From Nitrosomonas eutropha (GTDB taxonomy: Bacteria > Pseudomonadota > Gammaproteobacteria > Burkholderiales > Nitrosomonadaceae), in contig NZ_QICQ01000021.1 in the NCBI RefSeq assembly GCF_003201195.1, positions 1 to 52,128 on the forward strand: a stretch of 52,128 bases of DNA, in the 5' to 3' direction. The translations under genes and the position numbers were made by a program. Numbering within the stretch: position 1 is the stretch's first letter; every line of letters starts with the position of its first letter. The notes under the pieces were generated by a model that worked only from the letters and a program-made list of their open reading frames with translations, did not search any database and was not told where the DNA came from. This document shows positions 45,597 to 52,128 of the stretch, one piece after another.

Positions 45597-45647
45597 AGAT
45601 TCTTCAGAATTATCTTCTGTAAATTAATTACTTGTTATACAGAAGCT

Positions 45648-46247
45648 ATGATGACATTATATTCAACAGCAACTTGTCCTTTCAGCCATCGTTGTCGAAT
45701 TGTATTGCATGAAAAGGATATGGATTTTCAGGTTATCGATGTTGATCCTAATAATATACCTGAGGATATCGCTGTAATTAGTTCACACGGAAAAGTGCCA
45801 ATCCTGGTTGAAAGAGATCTTGTATTGTATGAAGCAAACATCATCAATGAATATATCGATGATCGTTTTCCTCATCCGCAATTAATGCCTGCGGAACCAG
45901 TGATGCGTGCTCGCGCGAGATTACTATTACACCGATTTGAGAAGGAGCTTTTCAGCCATGTTGAGTCTCTGGAGCAGGGCAATCCAAAAGCAGCAGACAA
46001 AATTCGCATAGAAATTGCGAATGGATTGGCAATGATTGCCCCTATCTTCGACAAACAGAGATATATGCTGGGAGATGAATATACCATGCTGGATGTGGCA
46101 ATTGCTCCGTTATTGTGGAGGCTTGATCACTATGGGATCAAGCTACCAAAGCAGGCTGCTGCGTTGCTAAAGTATGCTGAAAGGCTTTTTAGCAGACCGC
46201 TATTTATTGATGCATTGACTCCAGCTGAAAAATTGATGCGTAAATGA
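45648..46247 (+). CDS. sspA: stringent starvation protein A
   Basis: A 199-residue protein of glutathione-transferase fold. The thioredoxin-like N-terminal domain (LYSTATCPFSHRCRIVLHEK, GKVPILVERDLVLYEANII) and the helical C-terminal domain (DVAIAPLLWRLDHYGI) are both complete. SspA binds RNA polymerase and alters transcription in stationary phase. It is followed by sspB with a four-base overlap, and comes after petABC as in many betaproteobacteria. Confidence 0.93.
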   Translation: MMTLYSTATCPFSHRCRIVLHEKDMDFQVIDVDPNNIPEDIAVISSHGKVPILVERDLVLYEANIINEYIDDRFPHPQLMPAEPVMRARARLLLHRFEKELFSHVESLEQGNPKAADKIRIEIANGLAMIAPIFDKQRYMLGDEYTMLDVAIAPLLWRLDHYGIKLPKQAAALLKYAERLFSRPLFIDALTPAEKLMRK

Positions 46248-46672
46248 ATAATGTCTCTTCAATCAAACCTTATTTAATACGTGCTGTCCATGAGTGGTGT
46301 ATTAATAATGGATATTGCCCTTATATCTCAGCATTAGAAGATGGATGTTCTGGTATTCCGGCTGAGTTATTTAAGAATAAAGAAATTATACTTAATATAA
46401 GCAGCCAGTCAGTGAATGACTTACAGATTGATAATGAAATAATTCAATTTATAACTCGGTTCAATGGAGTACCAAAAAAAATCAGGATTATGATTGCAGC
46501 TGTATCTGCAATATTTGCGCGAGAATCAGGGCAAGGACTTACCTTTATTCCGGAGATTAATACGGGATGGACCGAGGGGAGTTACATAGATGATTCTATT
46601 TTACAGAAAGACCAAGCTTTATCCGTTGAAGGTAAACAACGAGATAAAGCGTTTTTAAAAATTGTAAAATAG
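46244..46672 (+). CDS. sspB: ClpXP adaptor SspB
   Basis: A 142-residue SspB-family adaptor that brings ssrA-tagged peptides to ClpXP. The N-terminal substrate-binding domain includes YLIRAVHEWCINNGYCPYIS, and VSAIFARESGQGLTF matches the conserved second half. A flexible tail ends KQRDKAFLKIVK, where the ClpX-binding peptide normally lies. Start overlaps sspA (ATGA). Confidence 0.93.
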   Translation: MNNVSSIKPYLIRAVHEWCINNGYCPYISALEDGCSGIPAELFKNKEIILNISSQSVNDLQIDNEIIQFITRFNGVPKKIRIMIAAVSAIFARESGQGLTFIPEINTGWTEGSYIDDSILQKDQALSVEGKQRDKAFLKIVK

Positions 46673-46688
46673 TTTTATTTTTTTATTT

Positions 46689-46764
46689 GCCGGCATAGCT
46701 CAGTTGGTAGAGCAGCTGATTTGTAATCAGAAGGTCGCGAGTTCGATTCTTGCTGTCGGCACCA
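46689..46764 (+). tRNA. tRNA-Thr (anticodon TGT)
   Basis: A complete 76-base cloverleaf. The acceptor stem GCCGGCA pairs with TGTCGGC (one G-T), the D-arm is GCTC...GAGC, the anticodon loop is TTTGTAA with anticodon TGT, and the T-arm is GCGAG TTCGATT CTTGC. CCA is encoded. The top pair of the anticodon stem is G-A rather than a normal pair. An integrase remnant lies right behind it, marking it as a former integration site. Confidence 0.95.
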
Positions 46765-46866
46765 TTAAATCAATAGGGTAGGTGAGTTTTCTAATCTGCT
46801 GATTTTTCCGGTCAAATTTGTGTCAGGAAGCAGCAGAACATCTACCACTTCTGCATGTTTTCTGAA

Positions 46867-47052
46867 TTACTCGGGAGCGAGATGAGCATAACACTTCGCC
46901 ATCTCGGTTGATTCCCAAGCTCCCATCTCCTGGATCACATTCAAAGGCGCACCTCTTCGAGCTAACCAACTTGCCCAGGTGTGTCGCTCATGCCAGCGGA
47001 AATTTTCGATACCGGCACGCATCAATGCCTTCCGCCATGCTTTGGTATTGGC
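46867..47052 (-). pseudogene. tyrosine recombinase (phage/island integrase), C-terminal fragment
   Basis: The minus-strand frame reads [20 protein letters not shown], then [18 protein letters not shown] and a stop. This is the catalytic end of a tyrosine recombinase: the H-x-x-R box region and the Tyr nucleophile region (here CYAHLAPE). Compared with the usual WHELRHTWAS, one codon (Leu) is missing, and the N-terminal two thirds are gone. It lies 103 bases behind tRNA-Thr, as expected for an island integrase. 46765-46866 shows nothing else. Confidence 0.8.
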
Positions 47053-47107
47053 TTATGTAATTGGCTGTCCGTTGTATGTAAAGACATTTTACTAGAGCAT
47101 TTTTGGC

Positions 47108-47544
47108 TTACTTGTTTACATATCCACATGAAGCGAAGTAGTTGGCACACTCCTCCGGAGTGAACAGATCCAACACTTTGCCGATCTGTGCCCATAAGGC
47201 ATCCATGGTTCGTTTGGCGGCTTTGCGTAATAGGGCTTTGAGTTTGGAGAACATTTTCTCGATTGGATTCAGATCAGGCGAATACGGCGGTAAGTAGAGC
47301 AGCGTGGCACCTGCCGCTTCAATGGCTGCGCGGACGCCTGGAACCTTGTGACAAGACAGGTTGTCGGCCACCACAATGTCACCTGGCTGCAGCGTGGGGC
47401 ACAGGCAGGTTTGATGAATATAGGCGAGAAACGCGGCCCCGTTCATTGGGCCGTTGAGCACTAACGGAGCGGTGATCGCATCGTGACGCAGTCCCGCAAT
47501 GAAGGTGGTGCTCTTCCAGTGGCCGTGGTGCCCAGCATGCCTGC
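47108..47544 (-). pseudogene. IS630-family transposase, C-terminal part
   Basis: The frame gives [27 protein letters not shown] with a catalytic Asp, and [19 protein letters not shown] with the closing catalytic Glu, the DDE core of an IS630-family transposase. The N-terminal helix-turn-helix half is missing; at about 47545 the sequence changes to an IS5-family end. The start Met of the open frame at 47566 belongs to that other element. Not expected to be active. Confidence 0.85.
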
Positions 47545-47704
47545 AGAACTGGCGTGTAGTAAACAAAAATGGTCAGCAGCTTCGACCAGGCTCATCATTG
47601 AGCAGTAATCGTGACATTGCAAGCTCGTATTGCTGTTGAAATACAGCGTACGAGCTTGCTTCTTTAAATCAATAGCTTGAGATTAAACGGGAACAGGCCC
47701 TAAA
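47545..47704 (-). mobile_element. IS5-family element, left-end fragment (second copy)
   Basis: On the minus strand this begins with TTTAGGGCCTGTTCCCGTTT (47704 inward) and reads through to the transposase start MSRLLLNDEP. It is homologous to 25829-25990, in opposite orientation, with shared CAGCAATACGAGCTTGCAATG. The end lies three bases beyond the dksA stop codon, so the element inserted at the very 3' edge of dksA. Confidence 0.8.
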
Positions 47705-47707
47705 CTG

Positions 47708-48133
47708 TTATTTGGCGACTTGTCTTTCCCGGATTTCGTCCAGGGTCTTGCAGTCGATACAAAGTGTTGCTGTTGGCCGAGCTTCCAGCCGCTTTAGGCC
47801 AATTTCGATACCACATTTTTCGCAATAACCATAATCACCCTCGTCAATTTTGGTGATGATTTCACCAATTTTTTTGATCAGCTTGCGTTCGCGGTCACGG
47901 CTGCGCAGTTCCAGCGCCATGTCAGATTCTTGGGTGGCCCGGTCAGCCGGGTCAGCAAAAATTGTGGATTCTTCCTGCATGACGTGTACAGTACGATCAA
48001 TTTCCTTACCAAGTTCAGCCCGCTGGACTTCCAGTATTTTCCGGAAATGTGCCAATTGCTCCGGGCTCATATATTCCTCACCTGCTTTGGGTTCATAAGG
48101 GGGAATGGTGTTTGATTCCAATTGTTTACCCAT
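47708..48133 (-). CDS. dksA: DksA, RNA polymerase-binding transcription factor
   Basis: The protein has 141 residues from ATG 48133, with AAGGAG 10 bases ahead; ATG 48142 has the site too close and the frame to 48226 has none. It has the coiled-coil tip region FADPADRATQE, with the DxxDxA residues that reach the polymerase secondary channel, and the zinc finger CEKCGIEIGLKRLEARPTATLCIDC with four Cys. With ppGpp it controls rRNA and amino-acid genes. Its stop codon abuts the IS5 fragment, which may have removed the native terminator. Confidence 0.95.
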   Translation of the reverse strand: MGKQLESNTIPPYEPKAGEEYMSPEQLAHFRKILEVQRAELGKEIDRTVHVMQEESTIFADPADRATQESDMALELRSRDRERKLIKKIGEIITKIDEGDYGYCEKCGIEIGLKRLEARPTATLCIDCKTLDEIRERQVAK

Positions 48134-48494
48134 TCGTGACATGCTCCTTCTGATAATACGCTTTATAATTGTAGAGTTGAGGAAAAGAAATCTGTCATCA
48201 ATACCAGAAATAATAAGGAATAGCAAGTTTTCATGTGGAAATGTTAACTTGGGGCAGTAGTCCCCTTTTCTGGTTTTGAGGAGTAGCGATGGAGGGAAGT
48301 GCGTTACGATGAATTATCGCGAGGTGGATCGGCTTATGGAGTTATCCGGGCGATAGTAGCGGGGCAATGCTCACAGGGTAAAGCAGCTGGTATGTCGATA
48401 TCGGGAAGCAAGAATTCTCCCCTCCTGGCTCTGTATTTTGATCCAGCCGAGATCACACAGGGTTATATGGCAGTGCCCAATGATCTCCTTGAAT
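48134..48494. other. intergenic region between dksA and the cyclase gene
   Basis: 361 bp. The part next to dksA must hold its promoter. At 48290-48360 there are very short plus-strand frames with GGAGG-like sites (for example 14 codons from 48309), and a 71-codon GTG-start frame at 48299 runs into the cyclase 3' end; none is convincing. No terminator is clear. Confidence 0.45.
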
Positions 48495-50213
48495 TTAGGC
48501 TCTCGAACGGGTGATAAAAATATCATGCAAAAGAGGTTGGCTGGTTATCTGGACGTAGCGGACAGCCTGTTTGTTGCGTTTTCCTTTCAGTTTGAGATAA
48601 AAGCGCTTGCTGAAGCTGATCTCGGTGTGATCAATCTGTGCAATGGCTTCATGTAATTCTTCACTAATCAGTATCGCGCCCGGACAACAACTTTTCTCAA
48701 GCCGGGCAGCGGTATTCACAACATCACCAATTGTTGTCCAGTCTAGCCTGCCTGAAGCACCGACATTGCCAATTACAACCTTTCCCCAATGGATGCCGAT
48801 ACGCAATAGCAGCAGATCTTTGCTGGCACGCATCCGCAGACTATTGAAATCATGGGAATGTTTGTGAATGTCGAGTGCGGCCAGTACGGCTTTATATGGT
48901 TCCTTGAAGAGCGCCATGACGCAATCTCCCATGAACTTGTCGATGACGCCTTCATGCTGTTTGACTGCTTTTGTGATTCTGCCAAGTATCAGATTGAGCG
49001 TGTGGATAACGGATTCTTCTTTTTCATTGTTTTCCACGTAAGTGGTAAAGCCGGCAATATCGCAAAACAGAACGGCAAGCTGACATTCTTCATTAGGGAG
49101 TGCATTGCCACCCAGCCGGACGATTTCTCTGGCTTTCTGCTCGACTAGCTGAGGCACATAATTACGGGTAATGTTATGCACACGAGCTTCGTTGAGGATA
49201 GAGCCTTCTGCCAGTGTGTCAGTGGCCTTGTGATCCAGCGATACGATTTGCCACATCGTGTGGATTGTCATGTCATGGTGACGGTAACCACTAATATTGA
49301 AAAGTATCGACAGGCTGTCATCATGGGGCAGCCTGATGCGGGTTCTGTAGTTCTCGAACAAACCATTCTGTAATTCCAACGCAAGCCCCCACAACACATC
49401 ATTATAAAAATGGCTGGGGATAATACCTGCAAGGGTATGTGCTGAAACAGGCGATACTTCCAGTTTCAGGTTGTTGAGAATTGTGGGTGATATAGCCAGA
49501 ATATCCCCGGCGCTGGAGAAAACGATAATGCTGTAGCCCAGCTTGCTGAAAATAACCTGGGCCTTATCTGACTCCTCCGCACAGGTCAGCAATTGAGAGT
49601 GTCCTGTCTGCGACTGATAGAGGTGATGTTCTGCAATATTCCTTACTATTCTGGCAGCAGAATATCCTGGCGAATACTTATCATGAGTCTGTTTTGACAA
49701 TACGAATCCGATTGCTCTGGCAAGCTTGTTATCCAGATAGGCGCTATCGTCACAGCTGATCGGGTATTCAATCTGTATCAAAGTATCTTTTTCTTCAGGG
49801 AAAGTCAGCATGATCTGAAAATTGTTCTCTTTACAGAATTGCTCGATATTCCGATCGCCATGCATGACCAGTTCGTTTTGCAGGAGTTCATTAAATACGC
49901 TATTCCTGCTGGCGACATTAAGACCGAGATCACCTTCAATTGCCTGCTGGAAAGCATGACGATGCATGGTTTTAACCAGATTCGTAATCAGCTTGTGTAA
50001 TAGCAGTACGGTTGAATCCAGTAGGCGCTGGCAACACAAACGTTCCAGTGAGTGTGCAATTTTTCGTTCAAGCTCTTGCCAGATATTTTGCTCAAGCGAA
50101 GTAATGATGATCGGGTAACTGGATCGAATAGCGATCGGCCTGGCTTCACTTGAATTTGCTGCAAAAGGTGTTTTAGCTGTGATCATTTGCACAGAATTGA
50201 TAGATTTCATCAT
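48495..50213 (-). CDS. class III adenylate/guanylate cyclase with PAS-like sensor region
   Basis: The protein has 572 residues. The C-terminal ~200 residues are a class III nucleotide cyclase: LFCDIAGFTTYVE with the first metal Asp, IDKFMGDCVMALF with the second, and TTIGDVVNTAARLEKS with the transition-state Asn and Arg all in place, so it should be active. A PAS-like stretch precedes it (LGYSIIVFSSAGDILAISPT). The N-terminal ~230 residues are helical and unassigned. No membrane segment is evident. It overlaps the upstream HDOD gene by 41 bases, so the two are coupled. A start at Met 50186 is possible. Confidence 0.88.
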   Translation of the reverse strand: MMKSINSVQMITAKTPFAANSSEARPIAIRSSYPIIITSLEQNIWQELERKIAHSLERLCCQRLLDSTVLLLHKLITNLVKTMHRHAFQQAIEGDLGLNVASRNSVFNELLQNELVMHGDRNIEQFCKENNFQIMLTFPEEKDTLIQIEYPISCDDSAYLDNKLARAIGFVLSKQTHDKYSPGYSAARIVRNIAEHHLYQSQTGHSQLLTCAEESDKAQVIFSKLGYSIIVFSSAGDILAISPTILNNLKLEVSPVSAHTLAGIIPSHFYNDVLWGLALELQNGLFENYRTRIRLPHDDSLSILFNISGYRHHDMTIHTMWQIVSLDHKATDTLAEGSILNEARVHNITRNYVPQLVEQKAREIVRLGGNALPNEECQLAVLFCDIAGFTTYVENNEKEESVIHTLNLILGRITKAVKQHEGVIDKFMGDCVMALFKEPYKAVLAALDIHKHSHDFNSLRMRASKDLLLLRIGIHWGKVVIGNVGASGRLDWTTIGDVVNTAARLEKSCCPGAILISEELHEAIAQIDHTEISFSKRFYLKLKGKRNKQAVRYVQITSQPLLHDIFITRSRA

Positions 50214-51024
50214 TGATCAATTTTTGAAAGAACGCCTCGTCGAGTAGGTGATCGGCATATTCTTCACTTAGCCCGTAAGCTATCAATTTCTCCTTGCGAA
50301 CATCCAGATCACAGGGGTTGGCACCAATACCGGCACCTTTGATCAGATTATTGGCAATGGCCAGCCAAAGCTGGATTTTGTTTTCAGTTTGCCCGGGTAT
50401 CAGCTGATCGAGATCAGTGCCGACATATAGTTGAAACTGCGATGGAAGTTTCCATGCCCTGACCGCTTGCTCACCAATCTGATAATGATCCGTTCCCAGG
50501 AATTTCTGCTCCGCCTCCCTGCTTGAACAATCGCTCTCAAGTGCATGGGTGAGGGCATCCATATAATCCTTGCGTGCATGGGTAAAAAGCAGAATTTTGC
50601 CAATATCATGCACCAGACCGGCAACAAAAGCTTCTTCACAATCCGCTGATTTACCTAATTCAGAACAGATGTTGTAACTTGCAATTGCAACTAATAGTGA
50701 GTGCTGCCAGATATGTGTACGTACTAATGTATTTTTGTTTTTAGAGAATACCGAGCGTGAAAAGGCCAGTATGACTAGGGAACGAATGATGTTGATTCCT
50801 AGCAGGCTGATTGCGATAGGCAGCGTTCTAATCGGTTGACTGCGGTTATAAATAGGTGAATTGGCCACTCTGAGAATGAACGATGCAACCACCTGATCAG
50901 AGCGCAACAAACAATCCATCTCCCTGAAACAGTTCGAGGATTCTTCATCAATTTCGATAATCCTGGAGATAATCTCCGGTTGCGTGGATTTTATTGTTTT
51001 GTAGTCAATAATGCATCGATTCAT
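50173..51024 (-). CDS. HDOD-domain signalling protein
   Basis: A 283-residue HDOD protein: SFILRVANSPIYNR and IRTLPIAISLLGINIIRSLVI form the typical first half; HSLLVAIASYNI and GLVHDIGKILLF keep His-Asp residues at the site that is catalytic in HD phosphohydrolases. HDOD proteins act in signal transduction and often lack enzymatic activity. The next gene, a nucleotide cyclase, overlaps its end, which suggests a shared signalling output. Confidence 0.88.
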   Translation of the reverse strand: MNRCIIDYKTIKSTQPEIISRIIEIDEESSNCFREMDCLLRSDQVVASFILRVANSPIYNRSQPIRTLPIAISLLGINIIRSLVILAFSRSVFSKNKNTLVRTHIWQHSLLVAIASYNICSELGKSADCEEAFVAGLVHDIGKILLFTHARKDYMDALTHALESDCSSREAEQKFLGTDHYQIGEQAVRAWKLPSQFQLYVGTDLDQLIPGQTENKIQLWLAIANNLIKGAGIGANPCDLDVRKEKLIAYGLSEEYADHLLDEAFFQKLINDEIYQFCANDHS

Positions 51025-51145
51025 AGCTTATGGATACCGAGCTCGCAATAATAAAAGTTTTTATGTTGTTATGAGCTAAAACAACGGCATTTATAAAGCA
51101 GGCTTGATAAACAGCTGAGGAAATATATGAAATTTGTCTGGATTT

Positions 51146-51164
51146 AGGGCCTGTTCCCGTTTCA
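51146..51164 (+). mobile_element. solitary IS5-family terminal sequence (third copy)
   Basis: TTAGGGCCTGTTCCCGTTT is identical over these bases to the end at 47703-47685 (other strand) and close to 25829-25847. No transposase sequence follows, so it is an orphan end left by deletion. Confidence 0.65.
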
Positions 51165-51341
51165 CATTGGTAACCACAGGAAGGCACAGACCATAGCGAT
51201 TGCTCTCAAAGGGCAAGCTTGAAAAGTAGTCAGCTATTTCATGGCTTCTGTGTTTTCTTCAATGAGAATTTAATGGTGTATTGTTCAAGGTTAGGCGTGA
51301 CTGGGTCATTACCGGGTTGTTGCAGGACAGCAGATTGGTGC

Positions 51342-51378
51342 AAAAAAGCCCCATCCATATACAGGATGAGGCTTTTTT
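51342..51378 (-). terminator. rho-independent terminator, A/T-flanked hairpin
   Basis: AAAAAAGCCCCATCC and GGATGAGGCTTTTTT form a 15-bp stem with one C-A mismatch and a 7-base loop. With A and T runs on both sides it could work in either direction; the only gene pointing into it is the small minus-strand frame ending at 51590. Confidence 0.8.
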
Positions 51379-51589
51379 GAAGGCGGGATTCGAATAATCA
51401 TTGGAAATGACGTATATAAGGGAGTATTGGATTTATGGATCTCTAAAACACCCAGTTTTCTACCCGTTTTTTGAAATGTCACTAACCACCACCACGCGGA
51501 CACCTTAAAATTTCAGGCTTCCTCGGTAGTGGTGATTTCCATTATCGCGCGTGTGTATGTCGGTGGTTGAAAATTCCCCTATCGTTACG

Positions 51590-51850
51590 TTAAGATAGCT
51601 TGAATTTTTTCATGATTGCCTGGCACTTTGCCGTCCTGCGCGCTCGTTCTTCTTCCGTCCAATAATCAGGACGCTTTGCAGCCTTACCCAATAGCAAGCG
51701 CTCCAGGGTACGCCCTCTGCACTCTGAAGGGCGATGCTCCCTATCCAGTAGTTGCCCCAATTCAGGGCATACATAAAAGCTCAGCCGCCTAAATCCAGCA
51801 TCATCCATCTTGGCACGGTATTTTTTCAATCATTCGGCATTCTTTGACAT
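51590..51850 (-). pseudogene. small protein gene with an in-frame stop at codon 7
   Basis: ATG at 51850 has GGAG seven bases ahead and reads MSKNAE, then TGA, then LKKYRAKMDDAGFRRLSFYV and on to the stop at 51590. The long part is in the same frame as the ATG, so a single codon change (TGG to TGA would restore Trp) breaks an 86-codon gene. The alternative is initiation at the TTG right after the stop (51829), giving 79 residues. The product is basic and helical (ERLLLGKAAKRPDYWTEEER), like small regulators of mobile elements, but I do not recognise it. A tandem duplication covers its start. Confidence 0.6.
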
Positions 51851-51996
51851 TTCATGTCTCCTTCAATAATTAAACCACTGGTTGTGTTTAATCTTTCCTT
51901 CTCTCAATATTTTTTCAATCATTCGGCATTCTTTGACATTTCATGTCTCCTTCAATAATTAAACCACTGGTTGTGTTTAATCTTTCCTTCTCTCAA
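51819..51996. repeat. exact 89-bp tandem duplication
   Basis: 51819-51907 and 51908-51996 are identical. The unit contains the ribosome site, ATG and first codons (with the TGA) of the small broken gene, its upstream region, and the last codons of the next minus-strand gene. The copy further from the gene therefore carries an orphan start, MSKNAE then stop. Identity shows the event is recent. Confidence 0.95.
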
Positions 51997-52128
51997 GGAT
52001 GGCGTGCTCCATAAAATACTTTCTGGCTTCAGCGTCCCTCCGACATTGGTCAAGGGTCGTATTGCGCAGTAGCGGGTCATTTTCCCCTATATGATCCAGC
52101 CACCAATTAATGAGCTTTTCCCAGTCAC
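51977..52128 (-). CDS. 3' end of an unidentified gene, cut by the window edge
   Basis: An open minus-strand frame enters from the right edge, reads INWWLDHIGENDPLLRNTTL, then CRRDAEARKYFMEHAILERR, and stops at TAA 51977-51979. Only about 49 residues are seen. The stop lies inside the second copy of the 89-bp duplication. The frame points toward the small broken gene, so the two were probably one operon. No family recognised. Confidence 0.6.
   Translation of the reverse strand, partial: DWEKLINWWLDHIGENDPLLRNTTLDQCRRDAEARKYFMEHAILERRKD

Larger units (their letters stand above)
51025..51589. other. accessory intergenic region
   Basis: 565 bp without a supportable gene. It contains an IS5-type end (51146-51164) and a bidirectional-looking terminator (51342-51378). 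The 64-codon minus frame at 51309-51503 overlaps that terminator and has no protein-like character. Confidence 0.5.

Noticed and set aside
48299..48514. 71-codon plus-strand frame between dksA and the cyclase gene
   Set aside because: GTG start with badly placed ribosome site, overlaps the cyclase 3' end, no recognisable domain.
51380..51400. ATTCGAATCCCGCC-like string resembling a tRNA T-arm (minus strand)
   Set aside because: No cloverleaf can be built around it; the neighbouring bases belong to the terminator.

Overview
The window looks like a chromosomal segment of a Nitrosomonas-like betaproteobacterium. The inference rests on the paired sucrose synthase and sucrose-phosphate synthase of the ammonia-oxidiser type, the exosortase-associated glycosyltransferase, the DciA-like/SecA/bc1/SspAB core order and the many decayed insertion sequences. 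No species can be fixed from the sequence alone.

Layout. (1) 1-6154 is accessory. IS110 and IS3 remnants are fused to each other, then comes a truncated membrane-protein fragment, then a tight minus-strand three-gene operon: a protein with a C-terminal DUF559/Vsr-like nuclease, a winged-helix protein, and a 1061-residue protein carrying an AAA-type and a HerA/FtsK-type ATPase. I do not recognise this trio; it is a candidate defence or DNA-processing system. (2) 6375-11848 is a sucrose operon (fructokinase, SPS with fused phosphatase domain, sucrose synthase). (3) 12044-15415 holds uvrB and an aspartate aminotransferase. (4) 15546-21736 holds a LuxR-type small regulator divergent from a Fap-like functional-amyloid operon: a signal-peptide protein with twelve near-identical 14-residue repeats, a strong terminator, a small minor-subunit-like protein, a C39-like peptidase (FapD-like), a secreted protein with a GG-leader-like motif, and a coiled-coil/beta-barrel export porin (FapF-like). 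An exported cysteine phosphatase follows on the other strand. (5) 21949-30242 holds ribD and exopolysaccharide genes (two glycosyltransferases, UDP-glucose dehydrogenase, PaaK/CapK-like adenylate-forming enzyme, ExoD), interrupted by a dead IS5-family element. (6) 30521-39173 is a long co-directional lipid cluster: GNAT-like acyltransferase, nucleotidyltransferase, LptF, LptG, CDP-alcohol phosphatidyltransferase, lipid kinase, a second nucleotidyltransferase-like protein and a DUF2959 lipoprotein. It resembles sets known for bacterial sphingolipid/ceramide head-group synthesis. (7) 39184-48133 is core: DUF721/DciA-like, secA, petABC (bc1 complex), sspAB, tRNA-Thr, an integrase remnant, IS630 and IS5 remnants, dksA. 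(8) 48495-51024 is a signalling pair (HDOD protein and class III nucleotide cyclase). (9) 51146-52128 is accessory again: an IS end, a terminator, a small gene broken by an early stop, and an exact 89-bp tandem duplication.

The two most promising leads for an undescribed system are the nuclease/winged-helix/dual-ATPase operon and the Fap-like amyloid operon with its unusual Asn/Asp/Ser/Thr repeat subunit and putative C39-peptidase substrate. The lipid cluster is a third.
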